From the NCBI GenBank assembly GCA_963691835.1, contig OY829383.1, positions 1,860,001-1,924,000 on the forward strand: a stretch of DNA of 64,000 nt, in the 5' to 3' direction. The notes below the pieces were generated by a model, which did no database searches, was not told the DNA's origin, and saw only the letters and a program-made list of their open reading frames with translations. Within the stretch, counting starts at the first letter, position 1. Every line of letters begins with the position of its first letter. Made by a program: the position numbers and the translations under genes. The stretch is from G963691835 sp963691835 (GTDB lineage: Bacteria > Pseudomonadota > Alphaproteobacteria > Thalassobaculales > Thalassobaculaceae). Shown one piece after another: positions 45,302-53,289 of the stretch.

Positions 45302-46180
45302 TTATTCAATGGCGTAGGTCTTCTCCAGCGCATCGTAGGTCGCCTTATCGACCAAGCGTTGACGCTCCCCAAAATCCGCCAGCCGGTCACGTGCCGCATC
45401 GAGGCTGCCGTCCCGCTTCAACGTGCCGAGAACCTCGCTCATCGCCCGCATGGCGGCCTGAAGAGGAGCGTTCGCATAAAGCACGAGCGAGAAGCCGATG
45501 TCGGCCAGCTCCGTCTGGGGCAGTTCCGGCGTCCGCCCGCCCACCACGAGATTGGCGACCTGGGGCACGTCGAGTTCGGCCGTGATCCGGGCCATCTCCT
45601 CGCGGGAGGTGGGCGCCTCGACGAAGGTGACATCCGCGCCTGCTTCGACAAACGCGCGCGCCCGCTCGATGGCGGCGTCCAACCCCTCGATCGCACGGGC
45701 ATCGGTGCGGGCGATGATCAGCAGATTCTCGTCGTCGCGCGCATCCGCCGCCGCCTTGATCTTGGAGGTCATCTCCGCGAGGGGGATCACCGCCTTGCCG
45801 TCGAAGTGACCACACCGCTTCGGGAACACCTGATCCTCGATTTGCAGGGCCGACGCCCCGGCGCGCTCCAACACCCGGACGGTCCGGCGCGTGTTGATAG
45901 CGTTGCCGAAGCCTGTGTCGATATCGACGATGAGCGGGAGTGATGAGATCTCGCCGATTGCTTCGGTTGTCGCCTGGATCTCGCTCATCGTCACAAGCCC
46001 GATGTCCGGCACACCCAGAAGCGTGTTTGCGATCCCCGCCCCCGTTACGTAACAGGCCTCGAAGCCCTGATCCTCGATGACCCGCGCGGTGAGCGCGTTG
46101 GCCGCCCCCGGAACCAGCAGCGCGCGGCGGTCGGCGAGCTTTTTCTTCAGGGCAAGGCGGCGGTCGGCGGCGGACGTCAT
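45302..46180 (-). CDS. isocitrate lyase/PEP mutase family enzyme
   Basis: The 292-residue protein has VPGAANALTARVIEDQGFEA, the metal-binding loop LIVDIDTGFGNAINTRRTV and the active-site loop VFPKRCGHFDGKAVI, which resembles the KKCGH signature. RTDAR follows. This pattern fits oxaloacetate decarboxylase, 2-methylisocitrate lyase or carboxyphosphonoenolpyruvate mutase; the branch cannot be settled from the sequence by eye. It diverges from the AtuA-like gene, and the two may belong to one catabolic pathway. Confidence 0.88.
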   Translation of the reverse strand: MTSAADRRLALKKKLADRRALLVPGAANALTARVIEDQGFEACYVTGAGIANTLLGVPDIGLVTMSEIQATTEAIGEISSLPLIVDIDTGFGNAINTRRTVRVLERAGASALQIEDQVFPKRCGHFDGKAVIPLAEMTSKIKAAADARDDENLLIIARTDARAIEGLDAAIERARAFVEAGADVTFVEAPTSREEMARITAELDVPQVANLVVGGRTPELPQTELADIGFSLVLYANAPLQAAMRAMSEVLGTLKRDGSLDAARDRLADFGERQRLVDKATYDALEKTYAIE

Positions 46181-46334
46181 GGGAGATTCCTTAGAGCTCG
46201 GGAGGGACCCATCGGCTGGGCGCGGCGCGGCGCGGGATTACACTCTCCGTGATGCCGTCGGTCAACGCCCCCTGGTTGACACCCGCATGCACGCGCGCGT
46301 TCAGTGGCCGGAACAAACACGGGGGAGGAAGCCC

Positions 46335-47705
46335 ATGCCCAGAGATCCGGAATCCGTCCGTATGCTGTCGACGAGCGGAATCCTCGGCTACGGCTTTCCA
46401 GAGGCGTCGCTGGACCTCGGCATGCGGCGCGGGGTCGACATGCTGGGTGTGGACGGAGGCAGTACGGACCCGGGACCCCACTATCTCGGCTCCGGCAAGA
46501 CCCTCAATTCCAAGCTCGCCATGCGCCGCGATCTCGGCCTGATGCTGGCCGCCGCGCGCACGTATGGGGTGCCGCTGGTTGTCGGAACGGCGGGTGGCGC
46601 TGGGGGACGCCCTCACCTGGAAGCAACGGCCGATATCATTCGAGACCTTGCGCGGGAGCAGGGGCAGGCATTCCGGCTGGCACTGATTGATGCGGAGCAG
46701 GATCCGGCGACCCTGAAGGCCGCCCAGGCCGATGGACGGATGTCGCGCCTGACCGGTGGCCCCGCGCCGAGCGAGGCAGCCCTCGAAAGCTCAGAGCGGG
46801 TTGTCGCCATGATGGGGCCGGAGCCTTTCGCGGCAGCCCTCGACGGGGGAGCGGACGTTGTCTTAGCGGGACGGTCCAGCGACCCGGCTCCTTGGGCGGC
46901 GGTTGCCATGCGGCGGGGCCTGCCACCAGCACCTGCTTGGTATTCCGGAAAGATGCTCGAATGCGGTGCGACCCCCGCGATCCCGAAAGGCCACGATTGT
47001 TTGCATGTGACCGTGGACCCCGGCGGCGTGGTGCTGGAGCCTGCCGCACCCGAGCGGCGCTGCACGCCCTCGTCCGTCGCCAATCACAGCCTGCATGAGA
47101 ACCCCAGCCCGTGTATCCATGTGGAGCCGGGCGGGGTGCTCGATACGACAGACTGTCTGTTCGAAGCCGTGTCTGACCGGGCCGTCCGGGTCTCGGGCAT
47201 GAGCTGGGCCCCCGGCCCCTACACGGTGAAGCTGGAAGGGGCGGCACTGGCGGGCTATCGCGCGATCAGCATTTGCGGCACCCGTGACCCGCTGCTGATC
47301 GGCACACTGGATGACTTTCTAGCCCGCATTCATGACGCTGTGGCAATGAAGGCTGCAGCCCTGGGGGTCCCCGAAGGAAGCTGGCATCTGGTGATCCGCC
47401 AGTATGGCCGAGATGGCGTGATGGGCGCGGCGGAGCCCATCACCGGTGCGACTCCGCATGAGATCGGATTTGTCATCGAGGTGACCGGGCCGGACCAGGA
47501 TACCGCTGACGCAGTGCTTGCGCTGGCCCGGGTGAGCATGCTGCACACCGACTTCCCCGGCCGTCTCTGCCGCGAGGGGAACATGGCCTTCCCCTACTCG
47601 CCCTCCGACGTGCAGGTCGGGCCGGTGTACCGGTTCTCCGTGTTCCAGACCATGGCCGTGGACGACCCTCTGTCCCCATTTCCGATCACGTATGAGGATG
47701 TCTGA
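46335..47705 (+). CDS. AtuA/DUF1446-family protein (acyclic terpene utilisation-like)
   Basis: The 456-residue protein resembles the AtuA family: GVDMLGVDGGSTDPGPHYLG, GTAGGAGGRPHLEATADIIR and GGADVVLAGRSSDPAPWAAV are typical segments. ATG 46335 is preceded by GGGGGAGGAAG. AtuA-like proteins occur with DUF4387 proteins in cluster pairs that are thought to act on acyl or terpenoid acids, but no activity is established for most. The partner DUF4387 gene starts at the last base of this stop codon, so the pair is translationally coupled and likely makes one complex. Confidence 0.85.
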   Translation: MPRDPESVRMLSTSGILGYGFPEASLDLGMRRGVDMLGVDGGSTDPGPHYLGSGKTLNSKLAMRRDLGLMLAAARTYGVPLVVGTAGGAGGRPHLEATADIIRDLAREQGQAFRLALIDAEQDPATLKAAQADGRMSRLTGGPAPSEAALESSERVVAMMGPEPFAAALDGGADVVLAGRSSDPAPWAAVAMRRGLPPAPAWYSGKMLECGATPAIPKGHDCLHVTVDPGGVVLEPAAPERRCTPSSVANHSLHENPSPCIHVEPGGVLDTTDCLFEAVSDRAVRVSGMSWAPGPYTVKLEGAALAGYRAISICGTRDPLLIGTLDDFLARIHDAVAMKAAALGVPEGSWHLVIRQYGRDGVMGAAEPITGATPHEIGFVIEVTGPDQDTADAVLALARVSMLHTDFPGRLCREGNMAFPYSPSDVQVGPVYRFSVFQTMAVDDPLSPFPITYEDV

Positions 47706-48022
47706 TGGCCTTGATCCGTGACATCGCGAAGGTGTGCAAGTCAAAGAACGCAGGGCCCTTCCAGCTTACGATCGACGTCGTTTTCGAGGATCGGGACACT
47801 TGGAACGCGGTCGCGGCGACGGGTGTGCTGGACGCGCCCCTCATCGCCAGGCTCTACGATGTGCCGGAGGAGGATGTGTTGTTCACCCCCTATCCGGCAG
47901 GTCTCGCCTTCAAGGCCACGATCGCACGCAAGATCCCGGCGGGCGATATCGGTGACACAGACGTCTATGGATGCCAGCAGCACGCCCCGATGCTGGACGT
48001 GGACATCCCGATCAATAGGTAG
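47705..48022 (+). CDS. DUF4387 protein, partner of the AtuA-like protein
   Basis: The 105-residue protein starts LIRDIAKVCKSKNAGPFQLT and continues with VLDAPLIARLYDVPEEDVLF and the C-terminal DTDVYGCQQHAP, which define DUF4387. It overlaps the AtuA-like stop by one base. In other genomes the two are sometimes fused, so they probably act as one enzyme. The reaction is unknown. It converges on the small virulence-factor-family gene. Confidence 0.88.
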   Translation: MALIRDIAKVCKSKNAGPFQLTIDVVFEDRDTWNAVAATGVLDAPLIARLYDVPEEDVLFTPYPAGLAFKATIARKIPAGDIGDTDVYGCQQHAPMLDVDIPINR

Positions 48023-48034
48023 GGGCTAAACGCC

Positions 48035-48343
48035 TCAGGCTTTGCCAGCCGACGCGATCAAGGCGCGAAGACGTTCCGCATCGTACTGGGCCTCCAGCGC
48101 GTCGGCCGCGGCCTTGGCTTCCGCATCGAGATCGTCGCCGCACTCGGTCGGCTCCCCCCGCCGCCAATCCTCAAGATAGGCATCTGTGGACGTGGATCCG
48201 TCGCGCATGGCCGCGGCGTCGATCGCCTTCGCGAACCGATCCGTCAATTCCACCTTCACGCTTTCCCGGCGGCGGCCCCGGCCCCGCTCGGCGATCACCT
48301 GGGCAGGAATATCCCGCCACCACATGACGATAAGACTGGCCAT
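48035..48343 (-). CDS. 'virulence factor' family small protein
   Basis: The 102-residue protein begins SLIVMWWRDIPAQVIAERGR and ends with a helical region, a pattern seen in the small proteins named virulence factor that accompany DUF1638 and corrinoid/methyltransferase genes in alphaproteobacteria. Despite the name, an accessory role in corrinoid-dependent one-carbon metabolism is likelier. I used ATG 48343; the frame runs into the DUF1638 gene upstream but that part is antisense-like. It is the last gene of the three-gene unit with DUF1638 and the corrinoid protein. Confidence 0.8.
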   Translation of the reverse strand: MASLIVMWWRDIPAQVIAERGRGRRRESVKVELTDRFAKAIDAAAMRDGSTSTDAYLEDWRRGEPTECGDDLDAEAKAAADALEAQYDAERLRALIASAGKA

Positions 48344-48350
48344 CGGCTCG

Positions 48351-49043
48351 TTACTCGGCCGCGTCGGGGCGAAGGGTGTGGACGTTGGACTCCAGCGTCG
48401 GGGCGTCATCGCCGTTGCGGACCGCCTCAACGAAGGTGCCGAGCTCACCATAGCCCCGGTGACGGTGGTCGAACGCGAGCCCAAGCCGCTCCGCCGCCTT
48501 TTGCGCCTTGGCGACCAGCTTCGGCTCCTCAAGCTGGGAGATGTAGACCAGCGAGGTGTAATGTCCGAAATAGTCATCCCGAAGCTGGGGGAAGCGGTCC
48601 AGCCCCAAACCCTTCCAGATCAGCCGGTCAAAGTGCCGGACAAGGTAGTCGGTCAGGAAGAAGCAGCCCGGCTCCGCCTCGGCGAGCTCCGTGAACTCGG
48701 ACGTGCCCATGTAGAACTGGTAGCAGTGAGGGCCGGGAATCCGGTCAACACCCTCTTCCTCAAGGACCCGGTCGAGCTCCCCGCCGGTGCCGCAATCGCC
48801 GTACAGCACGTAGATCTTCGAGTAGCGGCCCGCTGCACCCTTTATCTTCCGCCGCACGGCCGGCGCGATCTTGTCCGGCGTGTTGTGCCAATGGGCGGGC
48901 AGGCAGGCGATCGTCAACTCCGTCCAGCCGGTGACCGTTTTCAGATCCACCAACTCCCGGGCAAGCGCGCCGCACGCGATGAACAGGGTAGAGGGTCTCG
49001 GTCCGGCGCCGAAGGGATCCGGCCCGGTCGTCATATCATTCAT
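48351..49043 (-). CDS. DUF1638 protein
   Basis: The 230-residue protein shows the DUF1638 features LFIACGALARELVDLK, LTIACLPAHWHNTPDKIAPA and VLYGDCGTGGELDRVL, with conserved Cys residues that could bind metal. Families like this are encoded beside corrinoid proteins and MttB-type methyltransferases. It may help mature or load the corrinoid protein, but no reaction is established. It lies 13 bases after the corrinoid gene on the same strand. Confidence 0.88.
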   Translation of the reverse strand: MNDMTTGPDPFGAGPRPSTLFIACGALARELVDLKTVTGWTELTIACLPAHWHNTPDKIAPAVRRKIKGAAGRYSKIYVLYGDCGTGGELDRVLEEEGVDRIPGPHCYQFYMGTSEFTELAEAEPGCFFLTDYLVRHFDRLIWKGLGLDRFPQLRDDYFGHYTSLVYISQLEEPKLVAKAQKAAERLGLAFDHRHRGYGELGTFVEAVRNGDDAPTLESNVHTLRPDAAE

Positions 49044-49056
49044 CGGGTCACTCCCG

Positions 49057-49767
49057 TCAGTCGGCCACGGCCGCCGAGTTGGACAGTCGCCGCTCCGCGA
49101 TCAGGTTCTTGGCGGTCTCAACCGCCACCGCCGCGTCCCGGCAGTAGGCATCCGCTCCTACGCTTTCCGCGAACGCCTCATTGAGTGGCGCACCGCCGAC
49201 CAGCACAATGTAGTCGTCCCGGATGCCCTGCTCTTTCATCGTGTCGATGACAACCTTCATGTACGGCATCGTCGTCGTGAGCAGAGCGGACATCCCAAGA
49301 ATGTCCGGCTGATGCTCTTCGATCGCAGCGAGATAGTTCTCGACCGGGTTGTTGATCCCGATGTCGATCACCTCGAACCCGGCCCCCTCCATCATCATGG
49401 AGACGAGGTTCTTGCCGATGTCGTGAATGTCGCCCTTCACGGTGCCAATCACCATCTTGCCGACGCGCGGCGCCCCGGTCTCGGCAAGCAGGGGGCGGAG
49501 AATGACCATGCCCGACTTCATGGCGTTCGCAGCCATCAGCACTTCCGGCACGAAGAGGATGCCGTCCCGGAAGTCGATGCCGACGATCCGCATGCCTTCG
49601 ACCAGCGCCTCGGTCAGGACACGGTAGGGTGTCCAACCACGTTCAAGAAGGATGTTCACGCCCTCTTCGATCTCGTCCTTGAGACCGTCATAGAGGTCGT
49701 CGTGCATCTGTTGGACGAGTTCGTCGTCGTCCAGTTCGGAAAGAACGATGTCCTCTTCGTCGGCCAT
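49057..49767 (-). CDS. corrinoid (B12-binding) methyltransferase partner protein
   Basis: The 236-residue protein has an N-terminal helical cap (DGLKDEIEEGVNILLERGWT) and a Rossmann B12 domain with the GDIHDIGKN motif, where His115 is the lower cobalt ligand, followed by SALLTTTMPYMK and LVGGAPLNEAFAE. It resembles MtbC/MttC-type corrinoid proteins that carry a methyl group from methylamines, betaines or methoxylated compounds. No methyltransferase gene is nearby in the window; the AT-rich cassette at 50.0-52.05 kb starts just upstream, and the partner may lie elsewhere. Confidence 0.92.
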   Translation of the reverse strand: MADEEDIVLSELDDDELVQQMHDDLYDGLKDEIEEGVNILLERGWTPYRVLTEALVEGMRIVGIDFRDGILFVPEVLMAANAMKSGMVILRPLLAETGAPRVGKMVIGTVKGDIHDIGKNLVSMMMEGAGFEVIDIGINNPVENYLAAIEEHQPDILGMSALLTTTMPYMKVVIDTMKEQGIRDDYIVLVGGAPLNEAFAESVGADAYCRDAAVAVETAKNLIAERRLSNSAAVAD

Positions 49768-50282
49768 GGGGCGGTCTCCTGTTCGTGGTGGGCCGCCATA
49801 CGGGCCCGTCCGATCTCAACCTCTTCGACGAGGATATAGATAGGGTCGTCGAACAGACGAAATCTGCCACGGTCGCGACCCCTACTGTCGCGTAGGCGCG
49901 AATCGGCGGATTTGGAGTGACCTGAGCAATGCCGGGTCACATCGTGGCGATCCTGTCCCTCGGGGCGGTCGCATTCGTTCTCAGTTGTGTTTCGTCGGTG
50001 GAGTTACCCCAGAAATACGGACGGTGTCGAGTAGCATGCTTCAAACTTTATTATAAACAGTCACATATTTTTTTATGCTTCTTCTATGCTCAATAATCTC
50101 GTTCGATTGGCTTGATTCAGCTACATTTTCTTACTTATTCTCACTTTGTCCTAGTTTGTCTTTCTTTCGGTCGTTTTTTCTCTTGCAATCGCAGAAAATC
50201 TACATAAAGACTATAGTTGCGTACTACATCTCCAATCGTTCCATACGTTTGAGATTCTAGTCTAATCAACCGTGGAGCTATA
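49768..50282. other. intergenic region and left edge of an AT-rich cassette
   Basis: No gene is supported. Base composition shifts sharply around 50040 from GC-rich to AT-rich (TTATTATAAACAG and long T runs), marking the likely left border of imported DNA. I found no inverted or direct repeats and no transposase. A GGAG precedes the next start codon. Confidence 0.6.
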
Positions 50283-50696
50283 ATGTCTCTCGTGGCGTCC
50301 GCTAAAGAGCAAATATCCAAAGTAACTGACGCAAGTCTTCGAGAGAAATTCGAAGATGCGTTGCGTCAATCCTATGTCTGGAACGGGATTTCTAACGACA
50401 AACCACCTCTAAGTGCTGAGAGTATAGTAGACGCGTCCGGTATCTCAGCAGAAGCCCTAGAAGGTAAAGGGATACTGTTGGGAAAGAGAGGGATTGCTAG
50501 ATATGCATCGGAGATCGGAGAATCAGTAACAGAGTCGGCCATACGAAAAAAGATTACAAAGTCAAAGTATGAGATATTCTTTCGGAGAGAGTACTCAGAC
50601 AATAGAAAATGTGTGAAATCCGGAAGAAAACTTGTATTTACATTTGCAGAGGTTCGGTGTTTTTTTAAAGTGAGAAGTCGGGGCGAAATCTCATAG
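50283..50696 (+). CDS. small protein of unknown function, first gene of the AT-rich cassette
   Basis: The 137-residue product is rich in Lys, Ser and Ile with AT-rich codons, unlike all flanking genes. It has a short helical N-terminus (EQISKVTDASLREKFEDALR) and a middle region with SAESIVDASGISAEALEGKG that looks like a helix-turn-helix or helical adaptor. The last 40 residues are basic. No known family is recognised. Its stop codon lies inside the ribosome site of the ATPase gene nine bases on, so the two are coupled and likely act together. It could be a DNA-binding partner or regulator of the ATPase. Confidence 0.72.
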   Translation: MSLVASAKEQISKVTDASLREKFEDALRQSYVWNGISNDKPPLSAESIVDASGISAEALEGKGILLGKRGIARYASEIGESVTESAIRKKITKSKYEIFFRREYSDNRKCVKSGRKLVFTFAEVRCFFKVRSRGEIS

Positions 50697-50705
50697 GAGA
50701 TTACT

Positions 50706-52049
50706 GTGACAACACGAACAAAAAAACCACCTAAGTTAAAGTCAAACGATCTTTTCCGTCCAACTACGGCTCTTCGATCAAGTCATTCTCACCTCTTTGT
50801 TGGTAGAGATAATTCAATTTCAGAGATCCTATCTAGTATTGAGATGGATGGACAAACTCCAGTAATATATGGAGAGCGTGGAATCGGAAAATCTTCTCTT
50901 GCTTGGCGAGTGTTTGAGATCCTATCAGGTGTGGGAACTGATGAAGAAGAAATTGACATAACAGATAATTTCGATCTAGACGATGAATATATATGCTTCT
51001 GGGTCGAATGTGAAAATCGATATCAAGATATCGAAACAGCGTTACTGAGCTTACTCACCCCGCGCGGTATTCGACAAGCTGTAACCGTACCAGACATATT
51101 CCCAGAGATTTACAGCTCTAACCTCGGATTACGTATCAAGACAACTTTTGAAGCAAATGTATATTTTTTCAAGGCTAAGGCAGAAGTATCAGATGAACAA
51201 AAATATTCGAATGTATCGAAAAATCTCGAGAAGTTGGTCGAAGGCAAACTTGACGACCCGGTTGAGTTATTTGGGACAACAATAGCTCAAGTACAGAGAA
51301 TTAGGCCAAATACACAAATTGTGATATTCTTAGATGAACTTGACAGATTGGTGGACACCAATCGAATTGGCGACCTTCTAAAACATGTAACAGGTGTTAG
51401 ATTTGTATTTGTTGGTGTTGCAGAAACAGGGAAACACTTATTAGGCAATCATTTATCCGTTATAAGAAAGATAGATGAGGTTTATGTTCCTCCGCTTAAC
51501 TACGAGGAAACAAAATTAACTTTTACTAAAGCATCAGATAAAGTCAAGAGTATGGGCATTGAAAATCAATTAATATTCAACGAAGATTTTGTTAATTACT
51601 CCTACGAAGATAGTGGCGGATATCCATATTTGGCCCATAGATTCGGGTATCATGCTGTCAATGAGGGCCGGTACAATCGTCGTGTATATCGTGAGAGCAT
51701 AACAGTTGGGCTAGAAGATTACAAAACAGCAGTCCGGGCAATGTTTCGTCGACAGAAGCCTGGTAGCGATATTGAAGTAGGATCTCAAGTTAAAGAGGCA
51801 GTAGGAGACTCTAAGAAAAGGGAAGCGATTGCACGAGCATGCGTAAATTACGAAAACATATGGATGGATGTTAACACAATTCTTGGTGACCTTAAGAGCA
51901 AAGACAGAAGGGATTTTTACGAAAACATAATGGTTTTTGAAGAAAATGGATTGTTTGCACAATCAAAAGACAATAATGACCTTATCAGATCTAAAACACC
52001 TATACATCGACTCGCGACAATACTTTGGCTAAAAAGAAAGTACATTTGA
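50706..52049 (+). CDS. AAA/STAND-like P-loop ATPase, second gene of the AT-rich cassette
   Basis: The 447-residue protein has VGRDNSISEILSSIEMDG followed by Walker A GERGIGKSS (about 56-64) and Walker B IVIFLDELDRL near 212-222, then FVFVGVAETG, a sensor-1-like strand. This order resembles AAA_16/Orc1-like or STAND ATPases. The C-terminal 150 residues are helical and lysine-rich, perhaps a winged helix. GTG start with AGGAG. The composition marks it as imported. Such ATPases with a small partner often belong to phage-defence or mobile-element modules, but nothing here shows an effector nuclease, so the function is open. Confidence 0.82.
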   Translation: MTTRTKKPPKLKSNDLFRPTTALRSSHSHLFVGRDNSISEILSSIEMDGQTPVIYGERGIGKSSLAWRVFEILSGVGTDEEEIDITDNFDLDDEYICFWVECENRYQDIETALLSLLTPRGIRQAVTVPDIFPEIYSSNLGLRIKTTFEANVYFFKAKAEVSDEQKYSNVSKNLEKLVEGKLDDPVELFGTTIAQVQRIRPNTQIVIFLDELDRLVDTNRIGDLLKHVTGVRFVFVGVAETGKHLLGNHLSVIRKIDEVYVPPLNYEETKLTFTKASDKVKSMGIENQLIFNEDFVNYSYEDSGGYPYLAHRFGYHAVNEGRYNRRVYRESITVGLEDYKTAVRAMFRRQKPGSDIEVGSQVKEAVGDSKKREAIARACVNYENIWMDVNTILGDLKSKDRRDFYENIMVFEENGLFAQSKDNNDLIRSKTPIHRLATILWLKRKYI

Positions 52050-52068
52050 GCTCTTAACTCCAGTGTCC

Positions 52069-53226
52069 CTAACTAAATCCGGCCATGTTGATCGGCAGGC
52101 GCTTGCGGCCCCATGTGCCGGGTTTGCCGTCAAACACACCCGCCGCCGGGGTGCCGCAGTTGAGGCAGTTGCCGACGTCGTCCAGGTTCCAGTCGGAAAG
52201 CTCGTACCAATCCCGGCCGATCGTCCGCTCTCCGCACTCATGGCAATAGGTGGACTGGCGACCGAAGTCGTGGACATTGCCGGTGTAGGCGTACCGCACC
52301 CCGTTCTGACGCGCGATGCGGCGGGCCATGGCCAGCGTGTTGAACGGTGTCCGGGGCTTGTCGAGCATCCGGTAATCCGGATGAAAAGCGGAGAAGTGCA
52401 TGGGAACGTCAGGGCCGAGATTCTCTACCACCCACTGGGTCATCTCTTCGATTTCCGTCTCGGCATCGTTCTCGTCCGGAATGATCAGATTGGTGATCTC
52501 GAACCAGACGGAGGTCTCGTGCTTGAGGTAGAGGAGCGTATCGAGCACCGGGCGGAGTTCGCTCTTGGTGATGGACCAATAGAAGTCTTCCGTGAACGCC
52601 TTGAGGTCCACATTCGCCGCATCGATGCCCTGGAAAAACGACTCCCGTGATCTGTCGGTCAGATATCCCGCTGTCACCGCCACCGTTTTGATATCCGCAT
52701 CGCGGCAGGCGGCGGCGATGTCCACGGCATACTCGTGAAAGATGACAGGGTCATTGTAGGTGAAGGCGACCGACCGGCATCCGAGACGGTGTGCCGCCCG
52801 CGCAATCGCCTCCGGTGCCGCCTCGTGCTGCATGGCGTCCATCTCTCGGCTCTTCGAGATGTCGTGGTTCTGACAAAAGTTGCAGGCGAGGTTGCAGCCA
52901 GCCGTCCCGAAGCTGAGGACCGGCGTTCCCGGCAAAAAGTGGTTGAGCGGTTTCTTTTCGATCGGATCGATACAGAAGCCGGACGATCGGCCGTATGTGG
53001 TCAGCACGATGCGGTTGTTCTGCCGGGCGCGCACAAAGCAGAGGCCGCGCGCGCCTTCCTTCAGCTTGCAGTACCGGGGACACATCTCGCACTGGACCCG
53101 GCCATCGTCGAGCATGCTGAAGAACTCGGTATCGACGATCGGCCCTTTGCCGGCGACGGGCGGCGGCGCGCTCTCGGACAGGGTCGGGGCGTCTTGGTTC
53201 TCGTGGCTCTCAGCGTCGCTGGGCAT
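52069..53226 (-). CDS. amrS: AmmeMemoRadiSam system radical SAM enzyme (AmrS)
   Basis: The 385-residue radical SAM protein has the cluster motif CNLACNFC (Cys111, Cys115, Cys118) and an upstream Cys-rich part CEMCPRYCKLKEGARGLC typical of this subfamily. The C-terminal region has CHECGERTIGRDWY and LNCGTPAAGVF with extra cysteine pairs. It belongs to the AmmeMemoRadiSam trio with the divergent gene at 53290, which supplies the Memo and AMMECR1 domains. The modified substrate is unknown. It ends 20 bases from the AT-rich cassette, which therefore did not damage it. Confidence 0.93.
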   Translation of the reverse strand: MPSDAESHENQDAPTLSESAPPPVAGKGPIVDTEFFSMLDDGRVQCEMCPRYCKLKEGARGLCFVRARQNNRIVLTTYGRSSGFCIDPIEKKPLNHFLPGTPVLSFGTAGCNLACNFCQNHDISKSREMDAMQHEAAPEAIARAAHRLGCRSVAFTYNDPVIFHEYAVDIAAACRDADIKTVAVTAGYLTDRSRESFFQGIDAANVDLKAFTEDFYWSITKSELRPVLDTLLYLKHETSVWFEITNLIIPDENDAETEIEEMTQWVVENLGPDVPMHFSAFHPDYRMLDKPRTPFNTLAMARRIARQNGVRYAYTGNVHDFGRQSTYCHECGERTIGRDWYELSDWNLDDVGNCLNCGTPAAGVFDGKPGTWGRKRLPINMAGFS

Positions 53227-53289
53227 TGGGCATCGCCGTCTGTCGGGTTAAACTGCGCGGCAGCGTAGGCGAGATTGTAGGACAGCAAA

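Noticed and set aside
49990..52070. Transposon ends around the AT-rich cassette
   Set aside because: Comparison of both borders by eye gave no inverted repeats and no target duplication.
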